NCBI GenBank assembly: GCA_009712635.1
Contig: WASS01000015.1
Location: 806,001-870,000 of the forward strand
Source of the DNA: Hungatella sp.
Lineage (GTDB): Bacteria > Bacillota > Clostridia > Lachnospirales > Lachnospiraceae
Length of the DNA: 64,000 nucleotides
Reading direction: 5' to 3'
Shown: positions 1-9,271 of the stretch, piece after piece
How positions within the stretch are numbered: the first letter of the stretch is position 1
Layout: every line of letters begins with the position of its first letter
Notes under the pieces: model-generated
What the model was told of the DNA's origin: nothing
Databases searched by the model: none
The model's input: the letters and a program-made list of their open reading frames with translations, nothing else
Translations under genes and position numbers: made by a program

Positions 1-920
1 CAGGCTCCATCCTCGTCTTCACAGAAGTAAGTCATATTTTTAAATAAGTTTTCCCCAACTGCATAATTCCAGTCCAGAGCAAAACGGATCTGAAGGCTTA
101 AAACAGATCCACCCTGAAGTTTTAAATGAGTATCCCTCCAGTAACCAAACTTAGGGTCTTTGGAAATATATTCTCTTCCTATATTGAATCCGCCCACATA
201 ACCAATCCGGTTATCAATAACAACAATTTTCCTGTGATTTCTATAGTTAATACGCAGGTGCAGCCTTCCAAGCACTGGCGGGAAGAAGATACCAACCTTA
301 ACACCGCTTTCCTTTAATAAGTCCCATTTTGATTTGCGCATGAACCTTCCACCCATACCGTCACAGAGAATCCGGACCTCTACACCGGCCTTTGCCCGTT
401 CAATTAATATGGGAATGATGGAGTCAAACAGTTCATCATTCTTAATAATATAATACTGCAGATGGATGAACCGGCTTGCTTTTGAAAGCTCTTCCCTGAG
501 ATCCTGAAACTTTTTCTCTCCATCGGTAAAAATTTCAACGGTATTATCAACGGTGAGAACGGAACCTGAGGTTTCTAAATTGTACATGACCAGATCGGAA
601 TAATCCCTTGCAAGAGAAGAATCCAGCCCGATATCATGACTTTTTAAAAACTCCTCCTGATTTCTGGCAGAGTAACGCATCCGGTCCTCCACTTCCTTAA
701 CCCGGAACATCTTACCTTTTCTCATATCCTGCCCAAGTATTAGATAAAAGAGAAATCCGAATACGGGAATAAAATACAACGCTAAAAGCCAGGTCCAGAC
801 TGCCTTTGGATCCCTCCTTTGAAAAAAAACAATGATAACAGAAAGAATCAGGTTTATATAGATTAAATGATCCATGAGCCATTTCCAGACTGCTATGCTC
901 TGATTCCAGACAGCTTCCAT
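1..920 (-). CDS. cls: Cardiolipin synthase, 3' end cut by window edge
   Basis: Translating the minus strand from an ATG at 918-920 gives 306 residues with no stop before the window edge, so the C-terminus is missing. An AGGAGGGA ribosome site lies at about 927-934. The N-terminus has two hydrophobic segments (about residues 20-33 and 43-62), as in PLDNc-type cardiolipin synthases. The first phospholipase D HKD motif (HRK then Asp, residues 229-236) follows, and then a GGxNIGxEY stretch. The family transfers a phosphatidyl group between two phosphatidylglycerols at the membrane. The second HKD motif should lie outside the window. Assignment to the PLD-type synthase family is firm; the exact paralogue is not. 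Confidence 0.93.
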   Translation of the reverse strand, partial: MEAVWNQSIAVWKWLMDHLIYINLILSVIIVFFQRRDPKAVWTWLLALYFIPVFGFLFYLILGQDMRKGKMFRVKEVEDRMRYSARNQEEFLKSHDIGLDSSLARDYSDLVMYNLETSGSVLTVDNTVEIFTDGEKKFQDLREELSKASRFIHLQYYIIKNDELFDSIIPILIERAKAGVEVRILCDGMGGRFMRKSKWDLLKESGVKVGIFFPPVLGRLHLRINYRNHRKIVVIDNRIGYVGGFNIGREYISKDPKFGYWRDTHLKLQGGSVLSLQIRFALDWNYAVGENLFKNMTYFCEDEDGA

Positions 921-1065
921 ATTAAATCCCTCCTTTCTCTTTCTAACCGGTTTCATCGTTTCAAGTATTTCTACCTTCTACATGAAACAGTTTTCCTATT
1001 TTCTGCTCTTTCATTCTAATAATTTTATGGTGTGACTCCTACAAATAGTCTCAAATCTATTTTCC

Positions 1066-1098
1066 AAAAAGGGTCCCCGCAACTGCGACGACCCTTTT
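1066..1098 (-). terminator. Rho-independent terminator after DUF4250 gene
   Basis: On the minus strand AAAAGGGTC and GGACCCTTTTT pair around a short loop just after the stop at 1112. The run of T follows the second arm. The left side also has T residues on the plus strand, so weak bidirectional action is possible. Confidence 0.7.
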
Positions 1099-1111
1099 GT
1101 ATCCACTTCAT

Positions 1112-1291
1112 TTACAAAAACTGATTTTTTTCATTGTCATACCGGTAATCAATGGAGGCCAGTGACTTTACAATCTCTTCTTCCTCGATTCCCAGGCTCA
1201 GACAGCACTCACTTAAAGATGGATAATAATCTCTCAGCTGAGTATTCATGTAACTGAGCAGCATAACCGGATCTTTGGGTATATTAGCCAT
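1112..1291 (-). CDS. DUF4250 small protein
   Basis: A 59-residue protein runs from an ATG at 1289-1291 to a TAA at 1112-1114. It begins MANIPKDPVMLLSYMNTQLRD and has a compact acidic middle (GIEEEEIV) and an ending close to DYRYDNEKNQF. This is the length and N-terminal pattern I associate with DUF4250 proteins, which are common in Clostridia and have no known function. No signal peptide or membrane segment is visible. It is transcribed alone, away from ansA, and a terminator hairpin follows it. Confidence 0.8.
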   Translation of the reverse strand: MANIPKDPVMLLSYMNTQLRDYYPSLSECCLSLGIEEEEIVKSLASIDYRYDNEKNQFL

Positions 1292-1419
1292 TCTATTATC
1301 TCCTGCACCTGTTTGTCCCTCATTTTAGCACAGATTTCTTTTATTTTCAAGAAATCACCTGTACGAATGGAAAAAGAAATGCTACAATCAGGTTCATAAT
1401 CCATCAGGAGGTACTTCAA

Positions 1420-2442
1420 ATGAAAAAAATAATGATGCTGGGAACCGGTGGTACGATTGCATGCAAAAGAGGAGATTCTGGTTTAAAGCCCCTTCTGACT
1501 TCAGACGAACTTCTCTCCTATGTTCCCGATGCGGCAGATTTCTGTCAGGTAGACAGTCTTCAGATATTCAATATAGACAGCACCAATATGCAGCCAAAGC
1601 ACTGGCTGGTAATTGCAAAAGCCATTGAAGATCATTACGATGCTTATGACGGCTTTGTTATCTGCCACGGCACGGATACCATGGCTTACACAGCAGCGGC
1701 TCTTTCCTATCTGGTGCAGAACTCCCCAAAGCCCATTGTCATAACCGGTGCCCAAAAACCCATTGACATGGAAAATACAGATGCAAGAACCAATTTATCT
1801 GACAGCCTTCGCTTTGCCAGTGATGACCGTTCCCATGATGTAAACATCGTTTTTGATGGAAAGGTTATTTCCGGTACAAGAGGGAAAAAGGAACGGACCA
1901 AAAGCTACAACGCATTTTCCAGCATTAATTTTCCCTATATTGCTACAATTCAGGATGGGCATGTGATCTTTTATCTGAATGACAAAAAAAATAACCGTTT
2001 TGGAAGTCCCCTGTATTTTCATAAGCTGAATTTTAACGTGGCACTTTTAAAACTGATTCCATCCATGGGTGCAGATGTTCTGGATTATATGGCAGAGCAT
2101 TACGATGCAGTTATCATTGAATCCTTTGGTGTAGGCGGCCTGCCCTCCTATGATACCGGTGATTTTTATAAGGCCATTGAAAAATGGATTTCTCTTGGAA
2201 AAACCGTGGTTATGACCACCCAGGTAACCAATGAAGGCAGCAATATGTCAGTTTACGAAGTAGGGCATTCCATTAAGAAAGAATTCGGACTTCTGGAAGC
2301 GTACGATATGACCCTGGAGGCCACCGTAACCAAGCTCATGTGGATTCTTGGGAAAACAAAAGATCCAAAGGAGATACGGGATACCTTTTATCATACCGTC
2401 AACAGAGATATTCTGTGGACCCTGCCAAATACCAATTCATGA
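1420..2442 (+). CDS. ansA: L-asparaginase, type I (cytoplasmic)
   Basis: A 340-residue protein with AGGAGG at 1406-1411, nine bases before the ATG. The N-terminal GTGGTIA motif (residues 8-14) holds the nucleophilic Thr. The HGTDTMAYTAAAL segment (about residues 84-96) carries the second active-site Thr-Asp pair, and ITGAQKPI follows. The enzyme hydrolyses L-asparagine to aspartate and ammonia. There is no signal peptide, so the cytoplasmic type I form is favoured over the secreted type II form. The gene stands alone, with a TACAAT -10-like hexamer at 1383-1388 and a terminator downstream shared with clpB. Confidence 0.92.
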   Translation: MKKIMMLGTGGTIACKRGDSGLKPLLTSDELLSYVPDAADFCQVDSLQIFNIDSTNMQPKHWLVIAKAIEDHYDAYDGFVICHGTDTMAYTAAALSYLVQNSPKPIVITGAQKPIDMENTDARTNLSDSLRFASDDRSHDVNIVFDGKVISGTRGKKERTKSYNAFSSINFPYIATIQDGHVIFYLNDKKNNRFGSPLYFHKLNFNVALLKLIPSMGADVLDYMAEHYDAVIIESFGVGGLPSYDTGDFYKAIEKWISLGKTVVMTTQVTNEGSNMSVYEVGHSIKKEFGLLEAYDMTLEATVTKLMWILGKTKDPKEIRDTFYHTVNRDILWTLPNTNS

Positions 2443-2451
2443 AATACCAGC

Positions 2452-2489
2452 ACAAAGGGGAGTCCTGACACGGACCCCCCTGTTTTTTT
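2452..2489. terminator. Terminator between convergent ansA and clpB
   Basis: AGGGGAGTCC and GGACCCCCCT pair around a 6-base loop, followed by T7 on the plus strand. The A-rich left side lets it also serve the minus-strand clpB transcript. The clpB stop codon lies at the edge of the T tract. Confidence 0.75.
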
Positions 2490-5076
2490 ATTCCAGATAA
2501 GCAATCAGTTTATCCCCTTCTTCTGAGACATCAATCACAATGGTACTTCCAGTATGGATCTCATCTCCAAGGATTACCCTGGCCGCAAGAGTTTCCACGT
2601 GCTTTTGCAGATACCGCTTTAATGGTCTGGCTCCATATACCGGATCATACCCCTGCTCCACTACAAATTCGCCCGCCTGGTCTGTCAGTTCAATCTTTAT
2701 CTCACGATCCTCCAGCCTCCGGTTTAAATCCTTCATAAGCAGACTTACAATACCGGAAATGTTGCTCTTATCCAGCGGCTTAAACAGAATGATTTCGTCC
2801 AGACGGTTTAAAAATTCCGGTCTGAAATGAGATCTTAAATCACCCATTACCATCTCTTCTGCCGCTTCTGTAATATTCCCATTACTGTCTATCCCTGTAA
2901 GAAGATACTGGGAACCAATATTGGATGTCATAATGATAATGGTGTTTTTAAAGTCAACCGTCTTTCCGGTGGAATCGGTGATCCGTCCATCATCAAGAAC
3001 CTGTAAAAGCACATTGAACACATCCGGGTGTGCTTTTTCCACCTCGTCAAACAGCACCACGGAATATGGCTTTCTCCGTACTGCTTCGGTCAGCTGGCCG
3101 CCCTCATCATAACCTACATATCCGGGAGGAGCTCCAATCAGTCTGGATACGGAATGCTTTTCCATATATTCACTCATATCAATTCTGACAATGTTGTTCT
3201 CTTCATCGAACAGGCTCTCTGCAAGCGCCTTGGCAAGCTCTGTTTTTCCCACACCGGTAGGACCTAAAAAGAGGAAGGAACCAATGGGTTTTGTGGGATC
3301 TTTTATTCCAGCCTTGGATCTGATGATTGCTTCTGTCACCTTTAAAACAGCTTCTTCCTGTCCAATCACCCTCTTATGAAGTTCCTGGTCCAGATGAAGG
3401 GTCTTGTTTCTCTCACTCTCAGTCAGACGGGCAACCGGGATTCCTGTCCATTTGGATACAATTCTTGCAATCTCATCTTCTGTTACACTTTCCCGTACCA
3501 GGCTTAAATCCTGATTTTTCACCCGCTCCTCTTCCTCTGCCAGTTCCTTCTGAAGCTGGGGTAATCTGCCGTACTGAAGCTCTGCTGCACGGTTTAAGTC
3601 GTATTTCTGCTGAGCTGTCTGGATCTCTCTGTTAAGGTTTTCAATCTCTTCTCTTAAGGAGGAAAGACGTTCTACCGATGCCTTCTCATTCTCCCACTGA
3701 GCCTTTTGTGAGGCAAATTCATCATGAAGCTCTGCCAGTTCCTGCTGCAGCTCTGCCAGACGGTCCTGGCTTAAGCGGTCTGTTTCTTTCTTTAAAGCAG
3801 CCTCTTCTATCTCCATCTGCATGATCCGCCTTGACAGCTCGTCAAGCTCAGCCGGCATGGAATCCAGCTCAGTCTTGATCATGGCACAGGCTTCATCCAC
3901 CAGGTCAATGGCCTTATCAGGAAGAAAACGCTCACTGATATAGCGATCAGAAAGGGTGGCTGCAGATACAAGAGCAGAGTCTGTGATCTTCACTCCGTGA
4001 TAAACCTCGTACCGCTCCTTTAATCCTCTTAAAATTGAAATCGTATCTTCTACAGTTGGCTCATCTACCATAACCGGCTGAAATCTCCGTTCCAGTGCCT
4101 GGTCTTTTTCAATATACTGGCGGTATTCATCCAATGTGGTGGCGCCGATGCAATGAAGCTCTCCTCTGGCAAGCATGGGCTTTAGCATATTGCCTGCATC
4201 CATGGAGCCTTCTGTCTTTCCTGCTCCAACAATGGTATGAAGCTCATCAATAAAAAGGATAATCTGACCGTCGCTTTTTTTCACCTCATCAAGAACTGCT
4301 TTTAAACGCTCTTCAAATTCACCCCGGTACTTTGCGCCTGCCAGCAAAGCACCCATATCAAGTGCAAACAGCCTTTTATCCTTTAAGCCATCTGGCACAT
4401 CTCCTCTTACAATTCTCTGGGCCAGCCCTTCCACAACTGCGGTCTTACCAACACCCGGTTCTCCGATTAATACCGGGTTATTCTTGGTCTTCCTGGATAG
4501 AATCCGGACTACATTACGGATTTCGCTGTCTCTGCCGATGACAGGATCCAGTTTCTGATCTCTGGCTCTTTCTACCAGGTCGTATCCATACTTTGTAAGC
4601 GTATCGTAGGTCGCCTCGGGATTATCACTTACAACTCTCTGGTTGCCTCTTACTGTGGATAATGCTGTTAAAAAATTCTCTCTTGTAATGCCATAGCTGC
4701 GAAACAGTTCTTTTAATGCCTTTGATGGCTGTTTTAACATGGCCAGGAATAAATGCTCAACCGAAACATACTGGTCTCCCATTCCCTTTGCCTCATCCTC
4801 TGCACTGATTAAGACCTTATTTAAATCATTGCTGATGTAAAGCTGTCCGCCGCTTACTTTAGGAAGCTTCTGGATGGCCCCTGCCGCTTCATCAAGAAAT
4901 AACTCTTTTTGTATATTCATCTTGGTGATCAGTTTTAAAATCAGGCTGTCTTCAATGGTAAGAAGACTGTACAGCATATGTTCCTGTTCTATCTGCTGGT
5001 TTCCGTATTCATACGCAAGCTTTTCGCAGTTCTTCACAGCCTCCATGGACTTCTGTGTAAATTTATTAATGTTCAC
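2488..5076 (-). CDS. clpB: ATP-dependent disaggregase ClpB
   Basis: An 862-residue Hsp100 chaperone that works with DnaK to pull aggregated proteins apart. I chose the GTG at 5074-5076 because AGGAGG (5085-5090) sits eight bases before it; the upstream in-frame ATG at 5103 lies before that ribosome site. Domains in order are the N-terminal repeat domain (first ~140 residues), AAA-1 with Walker A GEPGVGKT, a coiled-coil middle domain rich in Glu/Gln/Leu, AAA-2 with Walker A GPTGVGKT, and the C-terminal D2 small domain. The middle domain separates ClpB from ClpC and ClpA. It is monocistronic, with a strong promoter and nested inverted repeats upstream. Confidence 0.97.
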   Translation of the reverse strand: MNINKFTQKSMEAVKNCEKLAYEYGNQQIEQEHMLYSLLTIEDSLILKLITKMNIQKELFLDEAAGAIQKLPKVSGGQLYISNDLNKVLISAEDEAKGMGDQYVSVEHLFLAMLKQPSKALKELFRSYGITRENFLTALSTVRGNQRVVSDNPEATYDTLTKYGYDLVERARDQKLDPVIGRDSEIRNVVRILSRKTKNNPVLIGEPGVGKTAVVEGLAQRIVRGDVPDGLKDKRLFALDMGALLAGAKYRGEFEERLKAVLDEVKKSDGQIILFIDELHTIVGAGKTEGSMDAGNMLKPMLARGELHCIGATTLDEYRQYIEKDQALERRFQPVMVDEPTVEDTISILRGLKERYEVYHGVKITDSALVSAATLSDRYISERFLPDKAIDLVDEACAMIKTELDSMPAELDELSRRIMQMEIEEAALKKETDRLSQDRLAELQQELAELHDEFASQKAQWENEKASVERLSSLREEIENLNREIQTAQQKYDLNRAAELQYGRLPQLQKELAEEEERVKNQDLSLVRESVTEDEIARIVSKWTGIPVARLTESERNKTLHLDQELHKRVIGQEEAVLKVTEAIIRSKAGIKDPTKPIGSFLFLGPTGVGKTELAKALAESLFDEENNIVRIDMSEYMEKHSVSRLIGAPPGYVGYDEGGQLTEAVRRKPYSVVLFDEVEKAHPDVFNVLLQVLDDGRITDSTGKTVDFKNTIIIMTSNIGSQYLLTGIDSNGNITEAAEEMVMGDLRSHFRPEFLNRLDEIILFKPLDKSNISGIVSLLMKDLNRRLEDREIKIELTDQAGEFVVEQGYDPVYGARPLKRYLQKHVETLAARVILGDEIHTGSTIVIDVSEEGDKLIAYLE

Positions 5077-5111
5077 GGCAATTTCCTCCTTTATCCGGCT
5101 CATACAAAAAA

Positions 5112-5145
5112 TATTACATTTGTTCTATATGTAATATAACAAATG
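5112..5145. promoter_or_regulatory. Nested inverted repeats at the clpB promoter
   Basis: Two perfect interlocking inverted repeats overlap the clpB -10 region: TATTACAT-N9-ATGTAATA (5112-5136) and CATTTGTT-N13-AACAAATG (5117-5145). They match neither CIRCE (HrcA) nor the CtsR direct repeat as I know them. A role as a heat-shock operator is inferred from position only. Confidence 0.45.
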
Positions 5146-5161
5146 CGTTTTAAAGTGTCAA
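5133..5161 (-). promoter_or_regulatory. Sigma-A promoter of clpB
   Basis: On the minus strand TTGACA (plus 5156-5161) and TATATT (plus 5133-5138) are separated by 17 bp, about 57 bp upstream of the chosen GTG start. The -35 is a perfect consensus. Confidence 0.8.
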
Positions 5162-5219
5162 GATACTTTTGATTAAATTTATGATTTATAAATAATATCT
5201 TACAGTTTCCTTTCCCTCA

Positions 5220-5248
5220 TTGTTTTTTTTCAAGGGTTCGCTTATAAT
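5220..5248 (+). promoter_or_regulatory. Promoter of the cell-wall-repeat protein
   Basis: TTGTTT (5220-5225), a 17-bp spacer and a perfect TATAAT (5243-5248) lie 40 bp before the ATG at 5289. Confidence 0.7.
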
Positions 5249-5288
5249 CGATTCATACAATCTCTGGGAGAACCGGAAGGAGGAGACT

Positions 5289-5834
5289 ATGAACGACAGA
5301 CGCCGCTTTTTTTCGGCCCCTGCCATTCGCCTAGCAGCAGCCGCGCTTTTTTCCGTCTGGTTTGCTGCATACGGTGCAGACCCTTTTATCAGCTATGCCC
5401 ATACAAAAGAGGAATCCATTTATATTTCCGGAAACTGGGTGAAAGATGACGCCGGCTGGCGCTACTTTAACCAGTGGAATTCCAAATATCCCGCCGGACA
5501 GTGGATCGAATATCAGGGTAATTCCTATTATTTTATGGATAATGGATATATGGCTACTGGCTGGAGATATTTAAACGGCCATTGGTATTACTTTAATCCG
5601 GAAGAAGGAAGTACACAGGGAGCCATGGTAACCGGCTGGATTCGTGACTCTCATTATAATAGCACCTTTTATACAAACCAGATAGGGATTATGGTAACCG
5701 GATGGCATAAGATTGATGCCAACTGGTACTACTTTAATCCGGGTCCGGATGGTGTTGTGGGGCAGATGGCAGTCAGCCGGGTGATTGAAGGCTCTTATGT
5801 AAATGCAGACGGGAAGATGAATGAAAATCGTTAA
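5289..5834 (+). CDS. Secreted protein with choline/glucan-binding-type repeats
   Basis: A 181-residue protein starting at the ATG preceded by AAGGAGGAG (5277-5285). An in-frame ATG at 5220 has no ribosome site and overlaps the promoter, so it was not used. The N-terminus (basic NDRRRFF, then a hydrophobic Ala/Leu stretch to about residue 37) looks like a signal peptide. The remainder is repeats of the kind GWRYLNGHWYYFNPEEG ending in MVTGW, as in CW_binding_1 choline- or glucan-binding modules. No catalytic domain is present, so a role in binding cell wall or surface polymer is inferred. It is followed directly by a terminator. Confidence 0.75.
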   Translation: MNDRRRFFSAPAIRLAAAALFSVWFAAYGADPFISYAHTKEESIYISGNWVKDDAGWRYFNQWNSKYPAGQWIEYQGNSYYFMDNGYMATGWRYLNGHWYYFNPEEGSTQGAMVTGWIRDSHYNSTFYTNQIGIMVTGWHKIDANWYYFNPGPDGVVGQMAVSRVIEGSYVNADGKMNENR

Positions 5835-5875
5835 AAAGGACAGTGCCGTTAAGAAACGGACACTGCCCTTTTTTC
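5835..5875. terminator. Bidirectional terminator overlapping the 3' end of the MATE gene
   Basis: GGACAGTGCCGTT pairs with AACGGACACTGCCC around a short AAGA loop, followed by T6 on the plus strand. Leftwards, the minus-strand copy is followed by T5. One arm and the loop lie inside the last codons and stop of the MATE gene (stop at 5849). Confidence 0.8.
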
Positions 5876-7171
5876 AATTCCACGAAACCGCAGTGCAAAT
5901 ACAACTGCGCGGAAAAACCAGTCAATAAACATTCCATACCAGATACCCATTACTCCCAGTTTCATGACCTGCACGAATAAATAAGAGGTACCGATCCGGA
6001 AAAGCCACATGGAAAATACAGAGACCATCATGGTAAACTTTGCATCCATAGAGGCTCTTAACGCATATGGAACCGTAAACGAGATTGGCCACACAATCAT
6101 GGCAAAGCAATGTACCACGATCATCTGGGCTGATATCTGGGCTGCCTGGGGAGACAGATTGTAAATGGATACCAGCTGGTCTGAAAATAGTACCATAACC
6201 GTACATAGGACTAATAAGATACCATAATTAATCCCTACCAAAAGCCTGGAGTAATACTTGACCTGTTTGATTTCTCCTGCACCCACACACTGACCCACAA
6301 TGGTAATTAAACCAAGCCCGATGGCATTACCGGGAAGGTATAAAAGAGTCACCAGGTTTGATGCCACTGCATAACTGGCAATGGCCGCAGTCCCAAGAGA
6401 CGAAACCAGGCTCTGAAGCGCAATCTTACCAAACTGAAACATACCGTTTTCCAGACCGTTTGGAATGCCAACAACCAAAATATTCTTTATCATTTTAAAA
6501 TCCGGTTTCAGTTCGGAAAGCCGTCTGATTCTTACCACATTGTCCGGATTCTGTATCAGATAAAACATCATGACAGCTGCAACAATCCGGCTTATGAGAG
6601 TGGGATAAGCCACGCCTTCCACTCCCATATGCAGACCATAAACACAAATCGTATTGCCGACGATATTCACCACATTCATAACAAGGGAAACAAACATGGA
6701 TATCTTGGCATTTCCCATAGACCGAAAAAGTGCGGCACAGGAATTATAGATTGCTATAAATGGATAAGACAGAGCTGTAATCTGAAAATAAATCACAGCA
6801 GCGTCCATCACCTCCGGCTCCACATTGCCAAATATCATCCGAAGCAGAAGCCGGTTGCCTGCCAAGGCGGCAAATGTAAGCAACAGGGAAAATAAAGCCG
6901 TTACTCCCATCAGCTGACCTGCTGCTTTGCATGCATTCACTGATTGTTTTTTTCCTAAATACTGAGCGGAGATTACCGCACCGCCGGTGGCCAGCGCGGA
7001 AAGAATCTGTATAATCAGTATATTGATGGCATCCACCAGAGATACACCTGATACAGCCGCTTCCCCAACCGCTGCCACCATCACCACAGCCACCATTCCT
7101 ACCAGTACGGCCAGGATCTGTTCTACGATCAAAGGGGCCAGAAGCCCGGTTAAATCTTTTCTTGAAAACAT
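5849..7171 (-). CDS. MATE family multidrug/Na+ efflux transporter
   Basis: A 440-residue integral membrane protein with about 12 hydrophobic helices in two similar halves. It starts RKDLTGLLAPLIVEQILAV and contains the family-typical GGAVISAQYLGKK segment after helix 2. MATE proteins export cationic compounds using H+ or Na+ gradients; the substrate cannot be read from sequence. The ATG is three bases after the stop of the Gfo/Idh/MocA gene, and the TGAGGAA ribosome site overlaps that gene's end, so the two are cotranscribed and probably coupled. Confidence 0.9.
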   Translation of the reverse strand: MFSRKDLTGLLAPLIVEQILAVLVGMVAVVMVAAVGEAAVSGVSLVDAINILIIQILSALATGGAVISAQYLGKKQSVNACKAAGQLMGVTALFSLLLTFAALAGNRLLLRMIFGNVEPEVMDAAVIYFQITALSYPFIAIYNSCAALFRSMGNAKISMFVSLVMNVVNIVGNTICVYGLHMGVEGVAYPTLISRIVAAVMMFYLIQNPDNVVRIRRLSELKPDFKMIKNILVVGIPNGLENGMFQFGKIALQSLVSSLGTAAIASYAVASNLVTLLYLPGNAIGLGLITIVGQCVGAGEIKQVKYYSRLLVGINYGILLVLCTVMVLFSDQLVSIYNLSPQAAQISAQMIVVHCFAMIVWPISFTVPYALRASMDAKFTMMVSVFSMWLFRIGTSYLFVQVMKLGVMGIWYGMFIDWFFRAVVFALRFRGIEKRAVSVS

Positions 7172-7174
7172 AAA

Positions 7175-8167
7175 TTATTCCTCATTGGTTGTCTCGAATG
7201 GGTAACGTATCCCCCACTGTCTTCTCAGCTCGTCCATTACTTTCATTACATGCAGAGTGGTCTGGTGAGGCATCTGCGGGCACTCCGTCCATCCCTGTTC
7301 AATCGCGTCTTTACTTGCCAGAACCTGATATTCATATCCGGTGATCTGTTCCGGTCTCTGATAAGAGCCCACCAGCTTCCGGTCTGTATTATATACACAA
7401 ATGGATTCAAAATTATTGATGTTTTCCACAACCAGGAATCCTTTTGTTCCATAGATAATGCCCTGACGATCAGATAGGACCTGAATGGAACTGTTCAGTA
7501 CAGCCATCTTACCGCCTGGATAAAGAAGGGTAATGCTGTTTTGGGCATCCACTCCTGTCTCCGTCTTAATCACGCTGGAGGTAATATCAGTAATCTCATC
7601 ACCAAAAACAAGTGATGCAAAATTAAGGGTATAAACTCCTACATCCAGAAGCGCTCCCCCTGCAAGCTCCGGGGCCACAATCCGGTGCTTATCTGACACC
7701 AGGTAGGCGAGATTGGCAGTGAGCGTCATGGGTTCTCCGATAATACCGGAAGCAAGAACTTCCTTCAGCGTATCAGCCATAGGCATATACCGCACCCACA
7801 TGGCTTCTGTAATCATCAGATTTTTCTCCTGAGCCAGGTCAATCATCTCTTTTGCCTGGGAATAATTGGCTGCAAATGACTTTTCACATAAAACATGCTT
7901 TCCATGTTCCAGGCAAAGTCTGGCATTCCTGCTGTGTTCCGAATGGGGAGTAGCAATATAAATCAGCTGAACCTCACTGTCAGCCGCCAGCTCTTCATAG
8001 GAGCCATAAGCTTTTTTTATTGAAAAACGTGCTGCAAAATCTTCTGCCTTTTCAAGGTTCCGGGAAGCAGCACCATATAAACAGATTTCAGGCATCTGAA
8101 CCATGGTCTCTGCCAAAACTGATGCAATTCTACCTGTTCCCATGATTCCAACTTTCAATACTTCCAT
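7175..8167 (-). CDS. Gfo/Idh/MocA family NAD(P)-dependent oxidoreductase
   Basis: A 330-residue protein with an N-terminal Rossmann fold (VGIMGTGRIA, residues 6-15) and the CEKSFA motif near residue 95, which in this family supplies the active-site Lys (usually EKP). The C-terminal half is the mixed alpha/beta substrate domain (GGALLDVGVYTLNF). Members oxidise or reduce sugars, inositols or dihydrodiols; the closest type here is the trans-1,2-dihydrobenzene-1,2-diol dehydrogenase-like group, but the substrate is unknown. GGAGGATAAAAT precedes the ATG. It is the first gene of a two-gene operon with the MATE pump. Confidence 0.87.
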   Translation of the reverse strand: MEVLKVGIMGTGRIASVLAETMVQMPEICLYGAASRNLEKAEDFAARFSIKKAYGSYEELAADSEVQLIYIATPHSEHSRNARLCLEHGKHVLCEKSFAANYSQAKEMIDLAQEKNLMITEAMWVRYMPMADTLKEVLASGIIGEPMTLTANLAYLVSDKHRIVAPELAGGALLDVGVYTLNFASLVFGDEITDITSSVIKTETGVDAQNSITLLYPGGKMAVLNSSIQVLSDRQGIIYGTKGFLVVENINNFESICVYNTDRKLVGSYQRPEQITGYEYQVLASKDAIEQGWTECPQMPHQTTLHVMKVMDELRRQWGIRYPFETTNEE

Positions 8168-8201
8168 ATTTTATCCTCCAGCTGATTATTTTAGTTCTTT
8201 C

Positions 8202-8230
8202 AGTATAACACATGGATAAAGCCCGTACAA
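8202..8230 (-). promoter_or_regulatory. Promoter of the oxidoreductase-MATE operon
   Basis: On the minus strand TTGTAC (plus 8225-8230) and TATACT (plus 8202-8207) are separated by 17 bp, immediately after the end of the LysR gene and 35 bp before the oxidoreductase start. Confidence 0.7.
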
Positions 8231-8232
8231 CA

Positions 8233-9120
8233 TCAATGCTCCTCCATCTCTAAAACCAGTTCCATAAACGCCTTCATCTCCCTGCTGAGCCATTTATCCT
8301 TATGATATACAATCTGTCTCCAGGTTCTTAAATAAAATTCTTTCATGGAAAGAGCCGTTAAATTACCCTGCTCTATCTCCTCCCTGATTGTAAACTCCGG
8401 TAGAAAGGAGATTCCTTCATTCTGTTTCAGCAGCTTAATAATAAATTCCGTATTCCCTATTTCCAGGAAGGGATGAAGCTTCTTATCATCCGATGCCAGA
8501 TACTGTTCCAGTATAAACCGGTAGCTGGCATCCTTTTCTGTTAATATCAGGGGCTGAGTGATTATCTGGTCAATGGTAAGTCCGTCTTCCTTTGCAAAGA
8601 TATGATCCTTTGATGCGGCAAATATGATTTCTTCCGGCTTCTCCAGTATTTTAACCCATTTGGCATCATACATTCTGCGGTCCAGAAAATAAACCATATC
8701 CACCTGATTGCTGTTCATCATGTTCAGCAGGATTTCCGGAGAATCAATCACAATATTAATGTTTACTTTGGGGTACCGGTGATGATACTCCCTGATTAAC
8801 GGAGGAAATAAAGTGGAACAGATGGATTCAATGGTGCCGATCACAAGAGTGCCAGTCAGCTCTGTGGACTGGCCAAGGGCATTGCGGGCATAAGCCACAT
8901 TTCTCATAATTTCAGATGCATACTGATAAAACATCTCCCCTTCATGTGTTAACGTAGTCTGCTTCCCAATCCGGTCAAACAAATGAACGTTTAATTCTTT
9001 TTCCAGCTGTTTAACCTGAACCGTCACTGCTGCCTGAGAATATTTAAGCTTTTCCGCCGCCCTGCAAAAGCTTTTTAAATCAGCAACTTCTAAAAATGTT
9101 CGTATCTCACGGAGTTCCAT
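8233..9120 (-). CDS. LysR family transcriptional regulator
   Basis: A 295-residue regulator. The N-terminal winged helix-turn-helix spans about residues 1-60 (MELREIRTFLEVADLKSF, then a recognition helix around SQAAVTVQVKQLE). The periplasmic-binding-like effector domain occupies about residues 90-290. It is divergent from the cysteine desulfidase/symporter operon across a 150-bp AT-rich gap. LysR proteins usually activate the divergent operon and repress themselves, so control of that operon by a sulfur amino acid is inferred from position. Confidence 0.9.
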   Translation of the reverse strand: MELREIRTFLEVADLKSFCRAAEKLKYSQAAVTVQVKQLEKELNVHLFDRIGKQTTLTHEGEMFYQYASEIMRNVAYARNALGQSTELTGTLVIGTIESICSTLFPPLIREYHHRYPKVNINIVIDSPEILLNMMNSNQVDMVYFLDRRMYDAKWVKILEKPEEIIFAASKDHIFAKEDGLTIDQIITQPLILTEKDASYRFILEQYLASDDKKLHPFLEIGNTEFIIKLLKQNEGISFLPEFTIREEIEQGNLTALSMKEFYLRTWRQIVYHKDKWLSREMKAFMELVLEMEEH

Positions 9121-9173
9121 AACAATCCTTTCTTAATTTAAAAATATTAAACGTTATCATAAAAACATTAAAT

Positions 9174-9202
9174 TTTACATTCATTTATATTTATGGTACA
9201 TT
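9174..9202 (+). promoter_or_regulatory. Promoter of the cyuA-symporter operon
   Basis: TTTACA (9174-9179), a 17-bp spacer and TACATT (9197-9202) lie about 70 bp before the chosen ATG. The region between the two divergent genes is AT-rich with several T-N11-A LysR-type half motifs, none decisive. Confidence 0.5.
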
Positions 9203-9271
9203 AAAGTCACTCAGAAATCAACTCAAAGGATGAGTATTTTCAGGACACGATTAGAAAGGACTTTAAAAAGT

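Noticed and set aside
5112-5145. CIRCE or CtsR operator at clpB
   Set aside because: Neither the TTAGCACTC/GAGTGCTAA pair nor the GGTCAAA direct repeat is present.
5849-5875. Frameshift or truncation of the MATE gene at the terminator hairpin
   Set aside because: The protein is of normal length with about twelve helices; the hairpin merely overlaps the last codons.
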